A stretch of 64,000 bases of DNA from Microvirga sp. VF16 (GCF_016864375.1 NZ_CP069354.1:1364001-1428000); one strand, 5' to 3'. Shown: positions 9,850 through 19,397, counted from the first letter of the stretch. The notes: generated from the sequence alone by a model not told the origin. Made by a program: numbers and translations.

Positions 9850-11093
9850 TGGAAACCCTCGACCGACAGGCGCTGGCGAGCCTTCTTGAGCGCCCCGAGC
9901 TGCGCAGTCTCCTGGAGGCCTTCAATGACGATGCGGAGGAGACGCGCATCGTGGGCGGAGCCGTGCGCAATGCTCTTCTCGGGCGGCCGGTGACCGAAGT
10001 GGATTGCACCACCACCATGCTGCCCGAGGCCATCATCGAACGCGCGAAGAAGGCCGGTTTCAAGGCCGTGCCGACCGGGATCGAGCATGGCACGATCACG
10101 GTGATCGTCGCTGGCGAACCCTTCGAGATCACCACGTTACGCGAGGATGTGGAGACGGATGGACGCTATGCGGTCGTGCATTTCGGCCGCGATTTCGCGC
10201 TCGATGCCAAGCGGCGCGATTTTACCATCAATGCTCTCTCGCTCGGCCTCGACGGACAGCTCTACGATTATACCGACGGCGTGGCCGATCTCGCCGCCCG
10301 GCGCGTCCGGTTCATCGGCGACGCCCGTACGCGCATCCGCGAGGATTATTTGCGGATCATGCGCTTCTTCCGCTTCCATGCGGAGTATGCGGACGCCGAT
10401 CCGGATCCAGACGGGCTTGCCGCCTCAGGCGCCGAACGGCAGGGCCTGACGATCCTCTCGAAGGAGCGGATCCGGCACGAGCTTCTCAAGCTCCTCGTCG
10501 CTCGGCGGGCAAAGGATACGATCCGTATCCTGGCCAACTATGGATTCCTGACATGGCTTTTGGGCGGTGCCGCCGAGTTCGGGCGCCTCAGTCGGGTGGC
10601 GGCTTATGACAAGAATGAACCAGTCCCGATCTGGCGATTGGCAGCGCTCGCCGTCATGGTCGAGGAGGATGCCGAGCGGCTGCGGGAGCGCCTGAGGCTT
10701 TCCAACGACGAGCACAAGAAGCTTACCGCCTATGCGCGGCTCCTGTGCCTGCTCAAGACTCAGACCTCGTCAGTCGATGCGGTGGCTATCCGCCGTATGG
10801 CCGCGGATCATGACATCGAGGCCATCGGCATTGTCGTGGCAGCCACAGCTGGCGAGCCATTCCCCGTTGTCCATGCCGATGCCTGTGAAGCTCTCGAACG
10901 CTTCCGCAGCGGCGCTGAGCCGATTCCGGTCTTTCCCCTGCGCGGCGCCGATTTGATCGAGGGCGGCGTTCCCAAGGGGCCGAAGGTCGGCGAGCTGCTC
11001 GCCCGGGCCCGACAGGCGTGGCTGGCGGAAGGCTGCCGGATGGACGAGGCTTATGCGAGGGATTTGCTCGGGCGGGTGCTGGGGCAGGTTTAA
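9849..11093 (+). CDS. cca: CCA tRNA nucleotidyltransferase
   Basis: A 414-residue class II tRNA nucleotidyltransferase/poly(A) polymerase-type enzyme that adds or repairs the 3' CCA of tRNAs. GGAVRNALLGR near residue 36 and the EVDCTT strand form the catalytic head, and RRDFTINALSL is the classical conserved block. IREDYLRIMRFFRFHAEY is the neck region that reads the growing CCA end. The ATG at 9849 shares a base with the previous stop. An open frame extending upstream overlaps the DUF6111 gene in another frame and is not coding there. Confidence 0.95.
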   Translation: METLDRQALASLLERPELRSLLEAFNDDAEETRIVGGAVRNALLGRPVTEVDCTTTMLPEAIIERAKKAGFKAVPTGIEHGTITVIVAGEPFEITTLREDVETDGRYAVVHFGRDFALDAKRRDFTINALSLGLDGQLYDYTDGVADLAARRVRFIGDARTRIREDYLRIMRFFRFHAEYADADPDPDGLAASGAERQGLTILSKERIRHELLKLLVARRAKDTIRILANYGFLTWLLGGAAEFGRLSRVAAYDKNEPVPIWRLAALAVMVEEDAERLRERLRLSNDEHKKLTAYARLLCLLKTQTSSVDAVAIRRMAADHDIEAIGIVVAATAGEPFPVVHADACEALERFRSGAEPIPVFPLRGADLIEGGVPKGPKVGELLARARQAWLAEGCRMDEAYARDLLGRVLGQV

Positions 11094-11112
11094 GACTGCT
11101 CCGTCGACCTTT

Positions 11113-11338
11113 GTGTCATCCCGGACAAAGCGCAGCGAAGATCCGGGATCGTTTCCAAAATAAAGCGCGTGTTTCCCTCCCCACAAGGGGGAGGGAAAAG
11201 GGTTGGGGTGCTGGCGCGAAGCCTTCATAGGCTACCGCTCACACCCCCACCTCCAACTCCTCCCCACAAGGGAGAGGAGGGTTCTAGCGCCATCCTCGTC
11301 ACCCGATCCCGGATCGGCTTCGCCGTCCGGGATGACAC
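11113..11338. repeat. Nested palindromic intergenic element
   Basis: About 226 bp with terminal inverted repeats: GTGTCATCCCGGAC and later GATCCGGGATCG on the left are matched by CGATCCCGGATC and GTCCGGGATGACAC on the right. Inside lies a second pair of C-rich and G-rich blocks (CCCTCCCCACAAGGGGGAGG near 11175, TCCCCACAAGGGAGAGGAGG near 11261). It fills the gap between two convergent genes and encodes nothing. Similar mosaic palindromes are widespread in Rhizobiales; here it may also serve as a bidirectional terminator. Confidence 0.8.
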
Positions 11339-11345
11339 TTCGTTC

Positions 11346-12242
11346 TTAAGGCCACCTCACCGTCGGCGGCATGGAGGAGAGGATCGACGCGATGTTGCCG
11401 CCTGTCTTCAGGCCGAAGATCGTGCCGCGGTCGTAGAGCAGGTTGAACTCCACATAGCGTCCGCGGCGCACCTGCTGTTCGATGCGGTCCTCCTCGGTCC
11501 AAGGCTTGGTGACGTTGCGCCGGACGATCTCCGGATAGATCTTGAGGAACGCTTCGCCCACACTGCGGGTGAAGGTGAAATCCTCGTCCGGGTTCCCGGT
11601 CCAGTGATAGTCGTAGAAGATGCCGCCGATGCCGCGCGGCTCGTTGCGGTGCTTGAGGAAGAAGTACTCGTCGCACCACTTCTTGTACTTCTCGTAGGAG
11701 CCTTCCGGCGCATGGGTCCGGCAGGCTTCTTCCATCGCCTCATGAAAGGCGACGGTGTCCGGATCGTCCTTTGTTCGCCGCCGGTCGAGCACGGGGGTGA
11801 GATCCGCTCCGCCGCCGAACCAGGGCTTCGTGGTGACCACGAAGCGGGTGTTCATATGCACCGTTGGAACGTTCGGGTTCCAAGGGTGCGCGATGAGCGA
11901 GATGCCGCCAGCCCAGAAGCGCGGGTCCTGGTCCGAGCCAGGGATCTGGCCGCGGAATTCCGGCGCGAATTCTCCGTGCACCGTCGAGACATGCACGCCC
12001 ACCTTCTCGAACACGCGACCTTGCATCATGGACATGGTGCCCCCGCCGCCGGGAGCGCCGCTGTGGTCCTTGCGCTCCCACGGGGTGCGCGCGAACCGGC
12101 CGGGCTCGGAGGCCTCCATGGGGAGGGGAGCCGTGACCTCGTCCTCCAAGGTCTCGAAGGCGGTGCAGATCCTGTCGCGCAGCAGAGCGAACCAAAGGGG
12201 GGCCTCTGTCTGCAGGCGCTCGACGGCTTTCGTATCGGTCAT
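11346..12242 (-). CDS. hemF: Oxygen-dependent coproporphyrinogen III oxidase
   Basis: A 298-residue aerobic coproporphyrinogen oxidase that decarboxylates two propionates to give protoporphyrinogen IX in haem synthesis. Recognised by [20 protein letters not shown], the [19 protein letters not shown] block, [10 protein letters not shown] and the C-terminal [16 protein letters not shown] segment, all in order and at full length. It sits next to trmL and the petABC operon, which is common in this order; haem supply for cytochromes b and c1 gives a plausible functional link. The two minus-strand genes hemF and trmL are 12 bp apart. Confidence 0.96.
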   Translation of the reverse strand: MTDTKAVERLQTEAPLWFALLRDRICTAFETLEDEVTAPLPMEASEPGRFARTPWERKDHSGAPGGGGTMSMMQGRVFEKVGVHVSTVHGEFAPEFRGQIPGSDQDPRFWAGGISLIAHPWNPNVPTVHMNTRFVVTTKPWFGGGADLTPVLDRRRTKDDPDTVAFHEAMEEACRTHAPEGSYEKYKKWCDEYFFLKHRNEPRGIGGIFYDYHWTGNPDEDFTFTRSVGEAFLKIYPEIVRRNVTKPWTEEDRIEQQVRRGRYVEFNLLYDRGTIFGLKTGGNIASILSSMPPTVRWP

Positions 12243-12254
12243 GATGGTATCGCT

Positions 12255-12734
12255 TCAGGTTTCTGAAAGTGCAGGATGGGGAAACGCGTTCGTCTGCCGC
12301 AGAGCCTCCCCGAGGATCATGGCGGCGGTCACGGCCACGTTGAGGGAGCGCATCCCCTGCTGCATGGGAATGACGATCCTGGCATCAGCCGCTTGGTGGA
12401 CCTCCTCCGGCACACCGGCGGATTCCCGCCCGACCAGGATGATGTCGTCTGGCCGGTAGGCGAAATCGGCGTAGGGGGTGGCCCCCTTGGTGGTGGTCAG
12501 GATCAGACGGCCCTTGGCCTCCTGTCGCCAGGACTCGAAGGCGCGCCAGGAGATGTGCCGCGTGATGGTGACATGGCTCAGGTAATCCATGCCGGAGCGA
12601 CGCAGGTTTCGGTCGGAGACGTCGAAGGCCGCAGGTTCGATGATCTCCACCGGCACGCCGAGGCACGCAGCGAGGCGCAGCATGGTGCCGGTATTCTGCG
12701 GGATGTCCGGCTGATAGATGGCAAGACGGGGCAT
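12255..12734 (-). CDS. trmL: tRNA (cytidine(34)-2'-O)-methyltransferase
   Basis: A 159-residue SPOUT methyltransferase that 2'-O-methylates the wobble base of certain leucine tRNAs. The N-terminal YQPDIPQNTGTMLRLAAC and the knot motifs ILVGRESAGVPEEV and IPMQQGMRSLNVAVTAAM (SAM binding) are intact. The ATG at 12734 gives the family's usual length (about 157); the open frame continues upstream for 98 residues with no conserved sequence, so I exclude it. hemF lies 12 bp downstream on the same strand. Confidence 0.94.
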   Translation of the reverse strand: MPRLAIYQPDIPQNTGTMLRLAACLGVPVEIIEPAAFDVSDRNLRRSGMDYLSHVTITRHISWRAFESWRQEAKGRLILTTTKGATPYADFAYRPDDIILVGRESAGVPEEVHQAADARIVIPMQQGMRSLNVAVTAAMILGEALRQTNAFPHPALSET

Positions 12735-13011
12735 GCGCCCGTCATCGGGGCAACCAGCCTTGCCGTCAAGGGAGCTCTCAAAGGCTGGTAAGCCGGCGGC
12801 ATTTGCGCCACAGGCTGGAACAACTCCAATCCGGCTATGGACAGGCGGGCTTGGCCGTGCCAAAGAGCCACCGCGTGGCGACTCCCAGTCGCATTGCGCG
12901 CGCGTCGACACGCATGCTTGTTCCATTTTGGACCTCGTGTGTCGAATGCCTGGGTTTCCAAGGTATTGCCGATGCGCGGTTCTCGTTTTTTGATCAATGC
13001 TGGAGAGCCAA
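12735..13011. other. Divergent promoter region between trmL and petA
   Basis: A 277-bp non-coding gap that must carry promoters for trmL-hemF (minus) and petABC (plus). I see no clean consensus promoter, terminator or repeat; open frames crossing it on both strands lack recognisable protein sequence. Confidence 0.4.
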
Positions 13012-13560
13012 GTGGCCGAGACCACCACTCATGTCGCTGAGCCGACACGGCGCGATTTCCTCTACATCGCCACAGGCGCAGCCGCCGCTGTCGGCGGAGC
13101 CACCCTGGTATGGCCGTTCGTCCAGTCCCTGGCGCCCGACGCGGCGACGGTGGCTGCCGGCGCGCCCGTCGAGGTCGACCTGAGCCCGATCGCCGAAGGG
13201 CAGATCGTCAAGATTTTCTGGCGCGGCAAGCTGGTCTTCGTTCGTCACCGTACGCCTGAAGAGATCAAGGCTGCCGAGGACGTGAATGTGGCCTCCCTAC
13301 GCGACCCCCAGGCCGACTCGGCCCGCGTGAAAGAGGGGCATGCCCCTTGGCTGGTCGTTTTCGGCAACTGCACCCATCTGGGCTGCGTGCCACTCGGCCA
13401 GCAGGGTGAGTACCATGGCTGGTTCTGCCCGTGCCACGGCTCGGTGTTCGATACCTCCGGCCGCGTCCGCGGCGGTCCGGCTCCGACCAATCTGCCGATC
13501 CCGCCCTACACCTTCGCGTCCGACACGAAGATCATCATCGGCCAAGAAGCCACGGCGTAA
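13012..13560 (+). CDS. petA: Ubiquinol-cytochrome c reductase Rieske iron-sulfur subunit
   Basis: The Rieske 2Fe-2S subunit of cytochrome bc1 (complex III), which takes an electron from ubiquinol and passes it to cytochrome c1 on the periplasmic side. A twin-arginine type anchor (TRRDFLYIATGAAAAVGGA) is followed by the cluster-binding motifs CTHLGC and CPCHGS. A GTG at 13012 has GGAGAG five bases upstream, whereas the ATG at 12997 has no ribosome site, so I prefer the GTG; the difference is five residues. It is the first gene of petA-petB-petC, 24 bp before petB. Confidence 0.96.
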   Translation: MAETTTHVAEPTRRDFLYIATGAAAAVGGATLVWPFVQSLAPDAATVAAGAPVEVDLSPIAEGQIVKIFWRGKLVFVRHRTPEEIKAAEDVNVASLRDPQADSARVKEGHAPWLVVFGNCTHLGCVPLGQQGEYHGWFCPCHGSVFDTSGRVRGGPAPTNLPIPPYTFASDTKIIIGQEATA

Positions 13561-13584
13561 CCCAGCGACGATCAGGCGATATCC

Positions 13585-14865
13585 ATGAGCCAGCATTCCA
13601 CAACTTATGTTCCTAAGAGCGCCTTCGGTAAGTGGTTCGAGAGCCGTCTGCCGATCGCCGGTCTCGTCCATTCCTCGTTCATCGCCTTCCCGGTGCCGCG
13701 GAACCTGACCTATTTCTGGACCTTCGGCGCCATCCTGGCGTTCATGCTCGTCTCGCAGATCGTGACCGGCGTGTTCCTGGCCATGTACTACACGCCGAAT
13801 GCGTCTCTCGCGTTCCAGTCGGTCGAGCACATCATGCGCGATGTGGAATACGGCTGGCTGCTCCGCTATCTGCACGCCAACGGCGCGTCGATGTTCTTCG
13901 TCGCCGTCTACATCCACATCTTCCGGAACTTCTACTATGGCTCCTACAAAGCGCCGCGTGAGGTTCTCTACATCCTCGGCGTGATCATCTTCCTGCTGAT
14001 GATGGCAACCGCCTTCATGGGCTACGTACTTCCCTGGGGCCAGATGAGCTTCTGGGGCGCCACCGTGATCACCAACCTCTTCTCGGCGATCCCGCTCGTC
14101 GGTGAGACGATCGTGCACTACCTCTGGGGCGGTTATTCAGTGGGCAACCCGACCCTAAACCGCTTCTTCTCCCTACACTACCTTCTGCCCTTCATGATCG
14201 TGGGCGTGGTTGCACTCCACATCTGGGCGCTGCACGTGCCGGGCCAGAACAACCCGACCGGCATCCCGATCAAATCGGGCAAGGACGCGGTTCCGTTCAC
14301 GCCTTACGCCACGATCAAGGACATCTTTGCCGTCGTCGTGTTCATGATCTTCTTCGCCTACTGGGTGTTCTACATGCCGAACTATCTCGGCCATGCGGAC
14401 AACTACATCCCGGCGAACCCGGCCGTCACGCCTGCACACATCGTGCCTGAGTGGTACTTCCTGCCGTTCTACGCGATCCTGCGCGCCATCCCCGACAAGC
14501 TCGGCGGCGTCATCGCCATGGGCGCGGCCATCGTGATCTGGTGCTTCATGCCCTGGCTCGACACCTCGAAGGTGCGCTCCACGGCTTACCGTCCGCTCTA
14601 CAAGCAGTTCTTCTGGGTCTTCGTGCTTGTCTGCGTCCTGCTCGGCTGGCTGGGGTCCCGCCCGGCTGAGGGCTGGTACGTGATCGCGTCCCAGATCTGC
14701 ACGGTCTACTACTTCGCCCACTTCCTGATCGTTCTGCCGGTGCTCGGCTTCGTCGAGCGTCCGCTGCCGCTGCCGAATTCGATTCTCGAATCCGTCATGG
14801 GCGTGCAAAAGGGCGGAGCTGGCATTCCGGCCGGTGCCAATGCCGAGCCGCATTCCAAGGGCTGA
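13585..14865 (+). CDS. petB: Cytochrome b of the bc1 complex
   Basis: A 426-residue integral cytochrome b carrying haems bL and bH and the Qo and Qi quinone sites. The paired haem-ligand histidines are seen in [20 protein letters not shown] and [20 protein letters not shown], and the Qo-site [13 protein letters not shown] motif is intact. The length and eight-helix pattern match the alphaproteobacterial and mitochondrial form (not the split b6/subunit IV type). It lies 24 bp after petA and 24 bp before petC. Confidence 0.97.
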   Translation: MSQHSTTYVPKSAFGKWFESRLPIAGLVHSSFIAFPVPRNLTYFWTFGAILAFMLVSQIVTGVFLAMYYTPNASLAFQSVEHIMRDVEYGWLLRYLHANGASMFFVAVYIHIFRNFYYGSYKAPREVLYILGVIIFLLMMATAFMGYVLPWGQMSFWGATVITNLFSAIPLVGETIVHYLWGGYSVGNPTLNRFFSLHYLLPFMIVGVVALHIWALHVPGQNNPTGIPIKSGKDAVPFTPYATIKDIFAVVVFMIFFAYWVFYMPNYLGHADNYIPANPAVTPAHIVPEWYFLPFYAILRAIPDKLGGVIAMGAAIVIWCFMPWLDTSKVRSTAYRPLYKQFFWVFVLVCVLLGWLGSRPAEGWYVIASQICTVYYFAHFLIVLPVLGFVERPLPLPNSILESVMGVQKGGAGIPAGANAEPHSKG

Positions 14866-14889
14866 TGCGAGAGTAGAGGAAACAGACCA

Positions 14890-15774
14890 ATGATGAAGCG
14901 TACTCTTCTCATCGCAGCCGCCGTTCTCGGCCTTGCCGCTCCGGCCTTCGCCGCCGGCGAGACCCCGGTCCCGCCGCAGCTCAAGTGGAGCTTCCAGGGT
15001 CCGTTCGGCACCTTCGACCGGGCCCAGCTCCAGCGCGGCTTCAAGGTCTACCGGGAGGTTTGCGCCTCCTGCCACGGCCTGAGCTACGTCGCCTTCCGCA
15101 ACCTGTCGGAGCCGGGCGGCCCGCAATTCTCCGAGGCGCAGGTCCGCGCGCTTGCGGCCGAGTACAAGATCCAGGACGGCCCGAACGACGCCGGCGACAT
15201 GTTCGAGCGTCCCGGCCGGCCGGCCGACCGCTTCCCGTCTCCGTTCCCGAACGAGAACGCGGCTGCGTCGGCCAATGGCGGCAAGGCTCCGCCAGACCTG
15301 TCCCTGATGCCCAAGGCCCGCACCTATGAGCGCGGCTTCCCCTGGTTCATCACCGATGTGTTCCGTCAGTACTCGGAGAACGGCGCGGATTACCTCGTCG
15401 CGCTGCTCAACGGCTACGAGGAGGCCCCGCAGGGCTTCACGGTCCCTGAGGGTGGTCATTACAACCACTATTATCCGGGCCACGTGATCGCGATGCCGAA
15501 GCCGCTCAGCGACGGCCAGGTCGAGTATCCGAAGAATGAGGCCGGCCAGCCTCAGGTGCCGGAGACGGTTGACCAATACGCCCGCGACGTCACGGCTTTC
15601 CTCATGTGGACGGCAGAGCCGCATCTCGAAGCCCGCAAGCGCCTCGGCTTCCAGGTCATCCTGTTCCTGATCGTCCTGTCCGGCCTGCTCTACTTCACGA
15701 AGAAGAAGGTCTGGGCCCGGGTGGGCGGCGAGGTCGAAGGCCACGCCACTCCTCCGATGACGCACAATCCTTGA
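14890..15774 (+). CDS. petC: Cytochrome c1 of the bc1 complex
   Basis: A 294-residue cytochrome c1 with an N-terminal signal peptide (cut near AAPAFAAGE), the covalent haem site C-A-S-C-H within EVCASCHGLSYVAFR, a likely Met haem ligand in VIAMPKPL and a C-terminal membrane anchor (LGFQVILFLIVLSGLLYF) followed by a basic tail. It ends the petABC operon and is followed five bases later by a strong hairpin and T-run terminator. The start at 14890 has a second ATG three bases on; either is possible. Confidence 0.97.
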   Translation: MMKRTLLIAAAVLGLAAPAFAAGETPVPPQLKWSFQGPFGTFDRAQLQRGFKVYREVCASCHGLSYVAFRNLSEPGGPQFSEAQVRALAAEYKIQDGPNDAGDMFERPGRPADRFPSPFPNENAAASANGGKAPPDLSLMPKARTYERGFPWFITDVFRQYSENGADYLVALLNGYEEAPQGFTVPEGGHYNHYYPGHVIAMPKPLSDGQVEYPKNEAGQPQVPETVDQYARDVTAFLMWTAEPHLEARKRLGFQVILFLIVLSGLLYFTKKKVWARVGGEVEGHATPPMTHNP

Positions 15775-15779
15775 GGATC

Positions 15780-15808
15780 AAGGCCCCGCTTCGGGGCCTT
15801 TTTCTTTT
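15780..15808 (+). terminator. Intrinsic terminator of petABC
   Basis: AAGGCCCCG and CGGGGCCTT form a GC-rich stem with a very short loop, followed by TTTTCTTTT. It begins five bases after the petC stop. Confidence 0.92.
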
Positions 15809-15847
15809 GAGATGACACGATGCGGGACGGACTTTATCTCGACATCC

Positions 15848-16456
15848 ATGTTGCAGACGATCGCCGACGATATCTGGGGGCAGCCGTGCCTCGCCTATCA
15901 CGTCCAGCCCAGCCTCGAGCCTGAAACCCGGAGCGCTTTTGAAGGCCTGCAGCGGGCCCTCGTCGAACTCTGGCCGGAACCTCTGCATGTCGGGCCGAAG
16001 CACGGGCTCCATGTCACGATCTATCCGCTGCTGACGGTCAAGGGCGGCTACGACAAGGATGCCTATTGGCGGAGCATCGCCGAAGGAGGCGAGGGTATTC
16101 TGGAGGAACTCTGCACCGGCCACCGGGCCTTGAAGCTGTGCTTTTCCCGTCTCAAGGTCACCGAGACGGCCATCATCGTGACGGCGACCGAGGAAAGCGG
16201 CCTGATCGAGGCCATCCGCCAGCGGATCGTCCGCGAGATTCCCCCGCCGCCCGGCCAGAAGCCGCTTATCTACGATCTGATCCACTCGACCCTGGTGCGC
16301 TACCGGACGAAGACCGCCATTTCGGATGATGTGATCGCGCGCATCGAAAGTTTGCCCGTCTCCATCACGGCTCCCGTGAAACGGATCAGGCTCGTTCGCG
16401 AGACGCTCTTTCCCTGCCTCATGACGGACGAGATCGCCTCGTTTCCGCTTGGCTGA
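15848..16456 (+). CDS. 2H phosphoesterase (2'-5' RNA ligase-like) family protein
   Basis: A 202-residue protein with the two H-x-T/S motifs that define 2H phosphoesterases: HGLHVTIYPL at about residue 51 and DLIHSTLVRY near residue 138. The fold hydrolyses 2',3'-cyclic or 2',5'-linked nucleotide phosphodiesters; the actual substrate is not evident. The ATG at 15848 is favoured because upstream in-frame sequence from 15812 is not conserved-looking, but 15812 remains possible. It ends one base from the convergent cupin gene. Confidence 0.75.
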   Translation: MLQTIADDIWGQPCLAYHVQPSLEPETRSAFEGLQRALVELWPEPLHVGPKHGLHVTIYPLLTVKGGYDKDAYWRSIAEGGEGILEELCTGHRALKLCFSRLKVTETAIIVTATEESGLIEAIRQRIVREIPPPPGQKPLIYDLIHSTLVRYRTKTAISDDVIARIESLPVSITAPVKRIRLVRETLFPCLMTDEIASFPLG

Positions 16457-16963
16457 TCAGCCCGGCCGACGCGGCTTGCCGTCATGCGGGCCGAGGGGAC
16501 GCATGGGTGCATCGTCCCACCAATCCGTGCGATGGGCGCGCAGCTCCGGATTGACCGGATAGACGATCCGGTTCTCGTCCTTGTTCGCCTCGCCGACGAC
16601 CAGCAGCCGGACGGGCTCGTCCGTGTTGTTGAGAAAGCTGTGCGCGATCCCGGTTCCAGCGGGAAAACCGACCGCATCGCCTGGGCGAAGGCGGAAGAGA
16701 TCGCCGTCGATCCACGCGTCGGGCGTACCTTCGATCACATAGACGAATTCCTCTTCCGAACTTTCCGCATGGGGAAACGAGGTGCGGCGGCCCGGCGGCA
16801 GCAATTCGTGATGAATGCCGAGCGCCGTCAGGCCGAGAGCTTCGGAGAAGGGCGAGTTGATGCTCCGCAATTCCTTGGTGCCGCGAAAGACGGCGGTGCC
16901 GTCGCCCTGGAGCTCTTCGTAGTGCCGGATGAAGGAGGGGCGCTTGGTCTCGGACATGGACAA
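16457..16963 (-). CDS. Cupin domain protein
   Basis: A 168-residue single-domain cupin. The first cupin motif is seen in TSFPHAESSEEEFVYVIEG (metal-ligand His and Glu) and the second in GIAHSFLNN, so a metal-binding beta barrel is likely. This subgroup may bind small acids or sugars, but no substrate can be assigned. A second ATG six bases downstream (MSETKRP) is an alternative start. It lies between a convergent 2H phosphoesterase gene and, 180 bp upstream, the divergent mtnP gene. Confidence 0.8.
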   Translation of the reverse strand: MSMSETKRPSFIRHYEELQGDGTAVFRGTKELRSINSPFSEALGLTALGIHHELLPPGRRTSFPHAESSEEEFVYVIEGTPDAWIDGDLFRLRPGDAVGFPAGTGIAHSFLNNTDEPVRLLVVGEANKDENRIVYPVNPELRAHRTDWWDDAPMRPLGPHDGKPRRPG

Positions 16964-17142
16964 TCTGCCTTTCCATCGATGACAGTCGAGGGTCTATATG
17001 AGGCGTTTCGACGAACCGGCCACATATTTTCCTGGCAGGGAGCGATCCTCAAGCGAATCCCCAAGGATGTGAGGGCCGGGCTTGGGGCGAGACCAGCCCT
17101 CGGCTATGACAGTGGCCAGTGCCCAATCAGGCGAGGACTACA

Positions 17143-18018
17143 ATGACGAAGGCAGTTCTAGGCATTATCGGTGGATCGGGGGTCTACGATCTGCCGGGAT
17201 TGGAGGATATGCGCGAGGAACGCATCGTTTCTCCCTGGGGAGAGCCTTCCGACGTTCTGCGCATCGGGCGCATTGGCGAGACCACCATCGCATTCCTGCC
17301 ACGCCACGGGCGCGGACACCGCCTGTCACCCTCCGACATCAACTACCGCGCCAATATCGACGTAATGAAGCGCGTGGGCGTCACCGACCTGATCTCGGTC
17401 TCCGCTGTCGGCTCGTTCAAGGACGAGTACTATCCCGGCTTCTTCGTGCTGGTGGACCAATACGTGGACCGCACCCACAAGCGCGAAACGTCTTTCTTCG
17501 GACAGGGCTGCGTCGCCCATGTGCCCATGGCGCATCCGGTCGGTCCGCTGCTGCGCCAGCGCATCGCCGATGCGGCGGTGGCCGAGAAGATCCCGTTCGC
17601 CCTCGGCGGCACATTGGTCTGCATCGAGGGGCCGCAATTCTCCACTTATGCGGAGTCGATGACATACAAGAAGCTCGGCTACGACGTGATCGGCATGACG
17701 GCGATGCCGGAGGCCAAGCTCGCCCGCGAGGCCGAGATCACCTATGCCACCATCGCCATGGTGACCGACTACGATTGCTGGCATCCGGAGCACGACAATG
17801 TGGATGTCGCCTCCGTCGTCGCCGTTGCGCACCAGAACGCCACGAAAGTGGCCCGCCTCGTCGCCCGTGTTGCCAAGGATTTCCCGGCCGAGCACGAGCC
17901 GTGCCCGGTAGGCTCCGACCGGGCGCTCGACGGCGCCATCATGACGGCGCCTTCAGCCCGTGATCCGGAACTTCTGAGAAAGCTGGATGCGGTGGCGGGT
18001 AGGGTCCTGAAAGCTTGA
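17143..18018 (+). CDS. mtnP: S-methyl-5'-thioadenosine phosphorylase
   Basis: A 291-residue purine nucleoside phosphorylase-family enzyme that phosphorolyses methylthioadenosine to adenine and methylthioribose-1-phosphate. The N-terminal GIIGGSGVYDLPGLED, LPRHGRGHRLSPSDINYRAN and GMTAMPEAKLAREAEI blocks identify the MTAP subgroup. The ATG at 17143 has GCGAGGAC upstream; the open frame extends eight codons further without support. The adenine released can be reused by the apt product encoded about 240 bp downstream, so the two genes form a small salvage module. Confidence 0.94.
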   Translation: MTKAVLGIIGGSGVYDLPGLEDMREERIVSPWGEPSDVLRIGRIGETTIAFLPRHGRGHRLSPSDINYRANIDVMKRVGVTDLISVSAVGSFKDEYYPGFFVLVDQYVDRTHKRETSFFGQGCVAHVPMAHPVGPLLRQRIADAAVAEKIPFALGGTLVCIEGPQFSTYAESMTYKKLGYDVIGMTAMPEAKLAREAEITYATIAMVTDYDCWHPEHDNVDVASVVAVAHQNATKVARLVARVAKDFPAEHEPCPVGSDRALDGAIMTAPSARDPELLRKLDAVAGRVLKA

Positions 18019-18019
18019 G

Positions 18020-18208
18020 TTAGCCCGGCCAGCCCATATGGCCGAAGCCGAAGATCAAGCGGAGGAGCCAGCCGATAAAGGCCAGAATGAAGCTCACGAT
18101 GATGGCAGCCGGGATCACCGCGAGTGAAGCCTTGACGAAGAACAGAACTAGGCTTCCAAAAGGAATGTCGATGTCGGTCAGAACGGTTCGGGAGGGTTGT
18201 TCGGCCAT
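18020..18208 (-). CDS. Small membrane protein, unknown
   Basis: A 62-residue protein with a long hydrophobic stretch (about residues 17-55) that could make two short membrane helices and ends in FGFGHMGWPG. It lies antisense to nothing known, between mtnP (convergent, one base apart) and apt (divergent). I do not recognise a family. Length, membrane character and exact packing between neighbours favour a real gene. Confidence 0.6.
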   Translation of the reverse strand: MAEQPSRTVLTDIDIPFGSLVLFFVKASLAVIPAAIIVSFILAFIGWLLRLIFGFGHMGWPG

Positions 18209-18260
18209 GGCACAGCTCCTCGAATAACCTCAACAGTTTCTACCTATGGCAGGCTCACAC

Positions 18261-18806
18261 ATGGACCAGCGTCTCGTCACCGACCTGAAGGCCGCAATTC
18301 GCTCGATCCCGGATTATCCGAAGCCCGGTATCGTGTTCCGGGACATCACGACCCTGCTCGGAGATGCGCGGGCCTTCCGGCGTTCCGTGGACGAACTGGT
18401 TCATCCCTTCGCAGGCGGCCGGGTCGACAAAGTGGCAGGCATTGAAGCGCGCGGCTTCATCCTCGGCGGCGCGGTGGCACACCAGCTCTCGTCCGGCTTC
18501 GTGCCGATCCGCAAGAAGGGCAAGCTGCCCCACGAGACGGTGCGGATCGCCTATTCGCTGGAATACGGCGTTGACGAGATGGAAATTCACACCGATGCTA
18601 TCGGTCAGGATGAGCGCGTGATCCTCGTCGACGATCTCATCGCCACCGGCGGCACGGCAGTCGCAGCCACTCAGTTGCTTCGCCAGATCGGTGCCAACAT
18701 CGTCGCCGCCTGCTTCATCATCGATCTGCCCGATCTCGGCGGGGCGCAGAAGCTGCGTGATCTTGGCGTCGAGGTCCGTAGCCTCGTGAGCTTCGAAGGG
18801 CATTGA
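18261..18806 (+). CDS. apt: Adenine phosphoribosyltransferase
   Basis: A 181-residue type I phosphoribosyltransferase that makes AMP from adenine and PRPP. The PRPP loop is [13 protein letters not shown], and IEARGFILG and FRDITTLL are typical of Apt. Two in-frame ATGs (18246, 18261) exist; the second has AGG seven bases upstream and begins with the usual [14 protein letters not shown], so I choose it. The HD-domain gene follows 12 bp later on the same strand. Confidence 0.95.
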   Translation: MDQRLVTDLKAAIRSIPDYPKPGIVFRDITTLLGDARAFRRSVDELVHPFAGGRVDKVAGIEARGFILGGAVAHQLSSGFVPIRKKGKLPHETVRIAYSLEYGVDEMEIHTDAIGQDERVILVDDLIATGGTAVAATQLLRQIGANIVAACFIIDLPDLGGAQKLRDLGVEVRSLVSFEGH

Positions 18807-18818
18807 GGAGCACCGGCG

Positions 18819-19397
18819 ATGTCGGGCGACCGCCTTACCGGAGCGTTGGAATTCCTGCGTGAAGCGGAGCGGCTCAAAAGCACCCTGCGCAGCGGCTATA
18901 CCTCGACCGGCCGCCCCGAGAGCGTGGCCGAGCATACATGGCGTTTGTGCCTCATGGCGCTGGTGTTCTCCGATGAATTCGAGAACATCGATCCCTTACG
19001 CCTCATCAAGCTCTGCATCGTTCATGATCTCGGCGAAGCCCTGAGTGGTGACATTCCTGCCGTGCTGCAGACGGAGGATTTCAATAAGTCTACGCAGGAG
19101 AGGGCCGATCTCGAGGTCCTGACCAAAGCGCTTCATCCGACAAAGCGGGCCGAGATCCTGGATTTGTGGGAAGAATATGAGGCGGCCTCATCGCCCGAGG
19201 CCATTCTTGCCAAGGGGCTCGACAAACTGGAGACGATTCTCCAGCACAACCAGCGGCAGAACCCAGCAAGCTTCGACTACGCGTTCAATCTCGATTACGG
19301 GCAGAAGCAGACATCGGCTCATCCATTCCTCGCCAAGGTCCGCGCTCTGCTCGATGAGGAAACAAGAGCGCGAGCGGAGGCCTCAAAGGCCGATTAA
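18819..19397 (+). CDS. HD domain nucleotidase-like protein (YfbR/HDDC2 type)
   Basis: A 192-residue HD-superfamily metal phosphohydrolase. The metal ligands appear as H in SVAEHTWRLCLMAL, H-D in CIVHDLGEALSGDIP, and a later Asp near GLDKLETILQH. The E-H-T-W and S-G-D-I-P pattern fits the 5'-deoxynucleotidase/HDDC2 branch. Position 12 bp after apt suggests a role in purine nucleotide turnover. Its TAA stop overlaps the stop of the convergent MaoC-type gene. Confidence 0.85.
   Translation: MSGDRLTGALEFLREAERLKSTLRSGYTSTGRPESVAEHTWRLCLMALVFSDEFENIDPLRLIKLCIVHDLGEALSGDIPAVLQTEDFNKSTQERADLEVLTKALHPTKRAEILDLWEEYEAASSPEAILAKGLDKLETILQHNQRQNPASFDYAFNLDYGQKQTSAHPFLAKVRALLDEETRARAEASKAD

Noticed and set aside
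14173..15765. 530-codon minus-strand frame opposite petB and petC
   Set aside because: Shadow of cytochrome b and c1; no protein-like domains.
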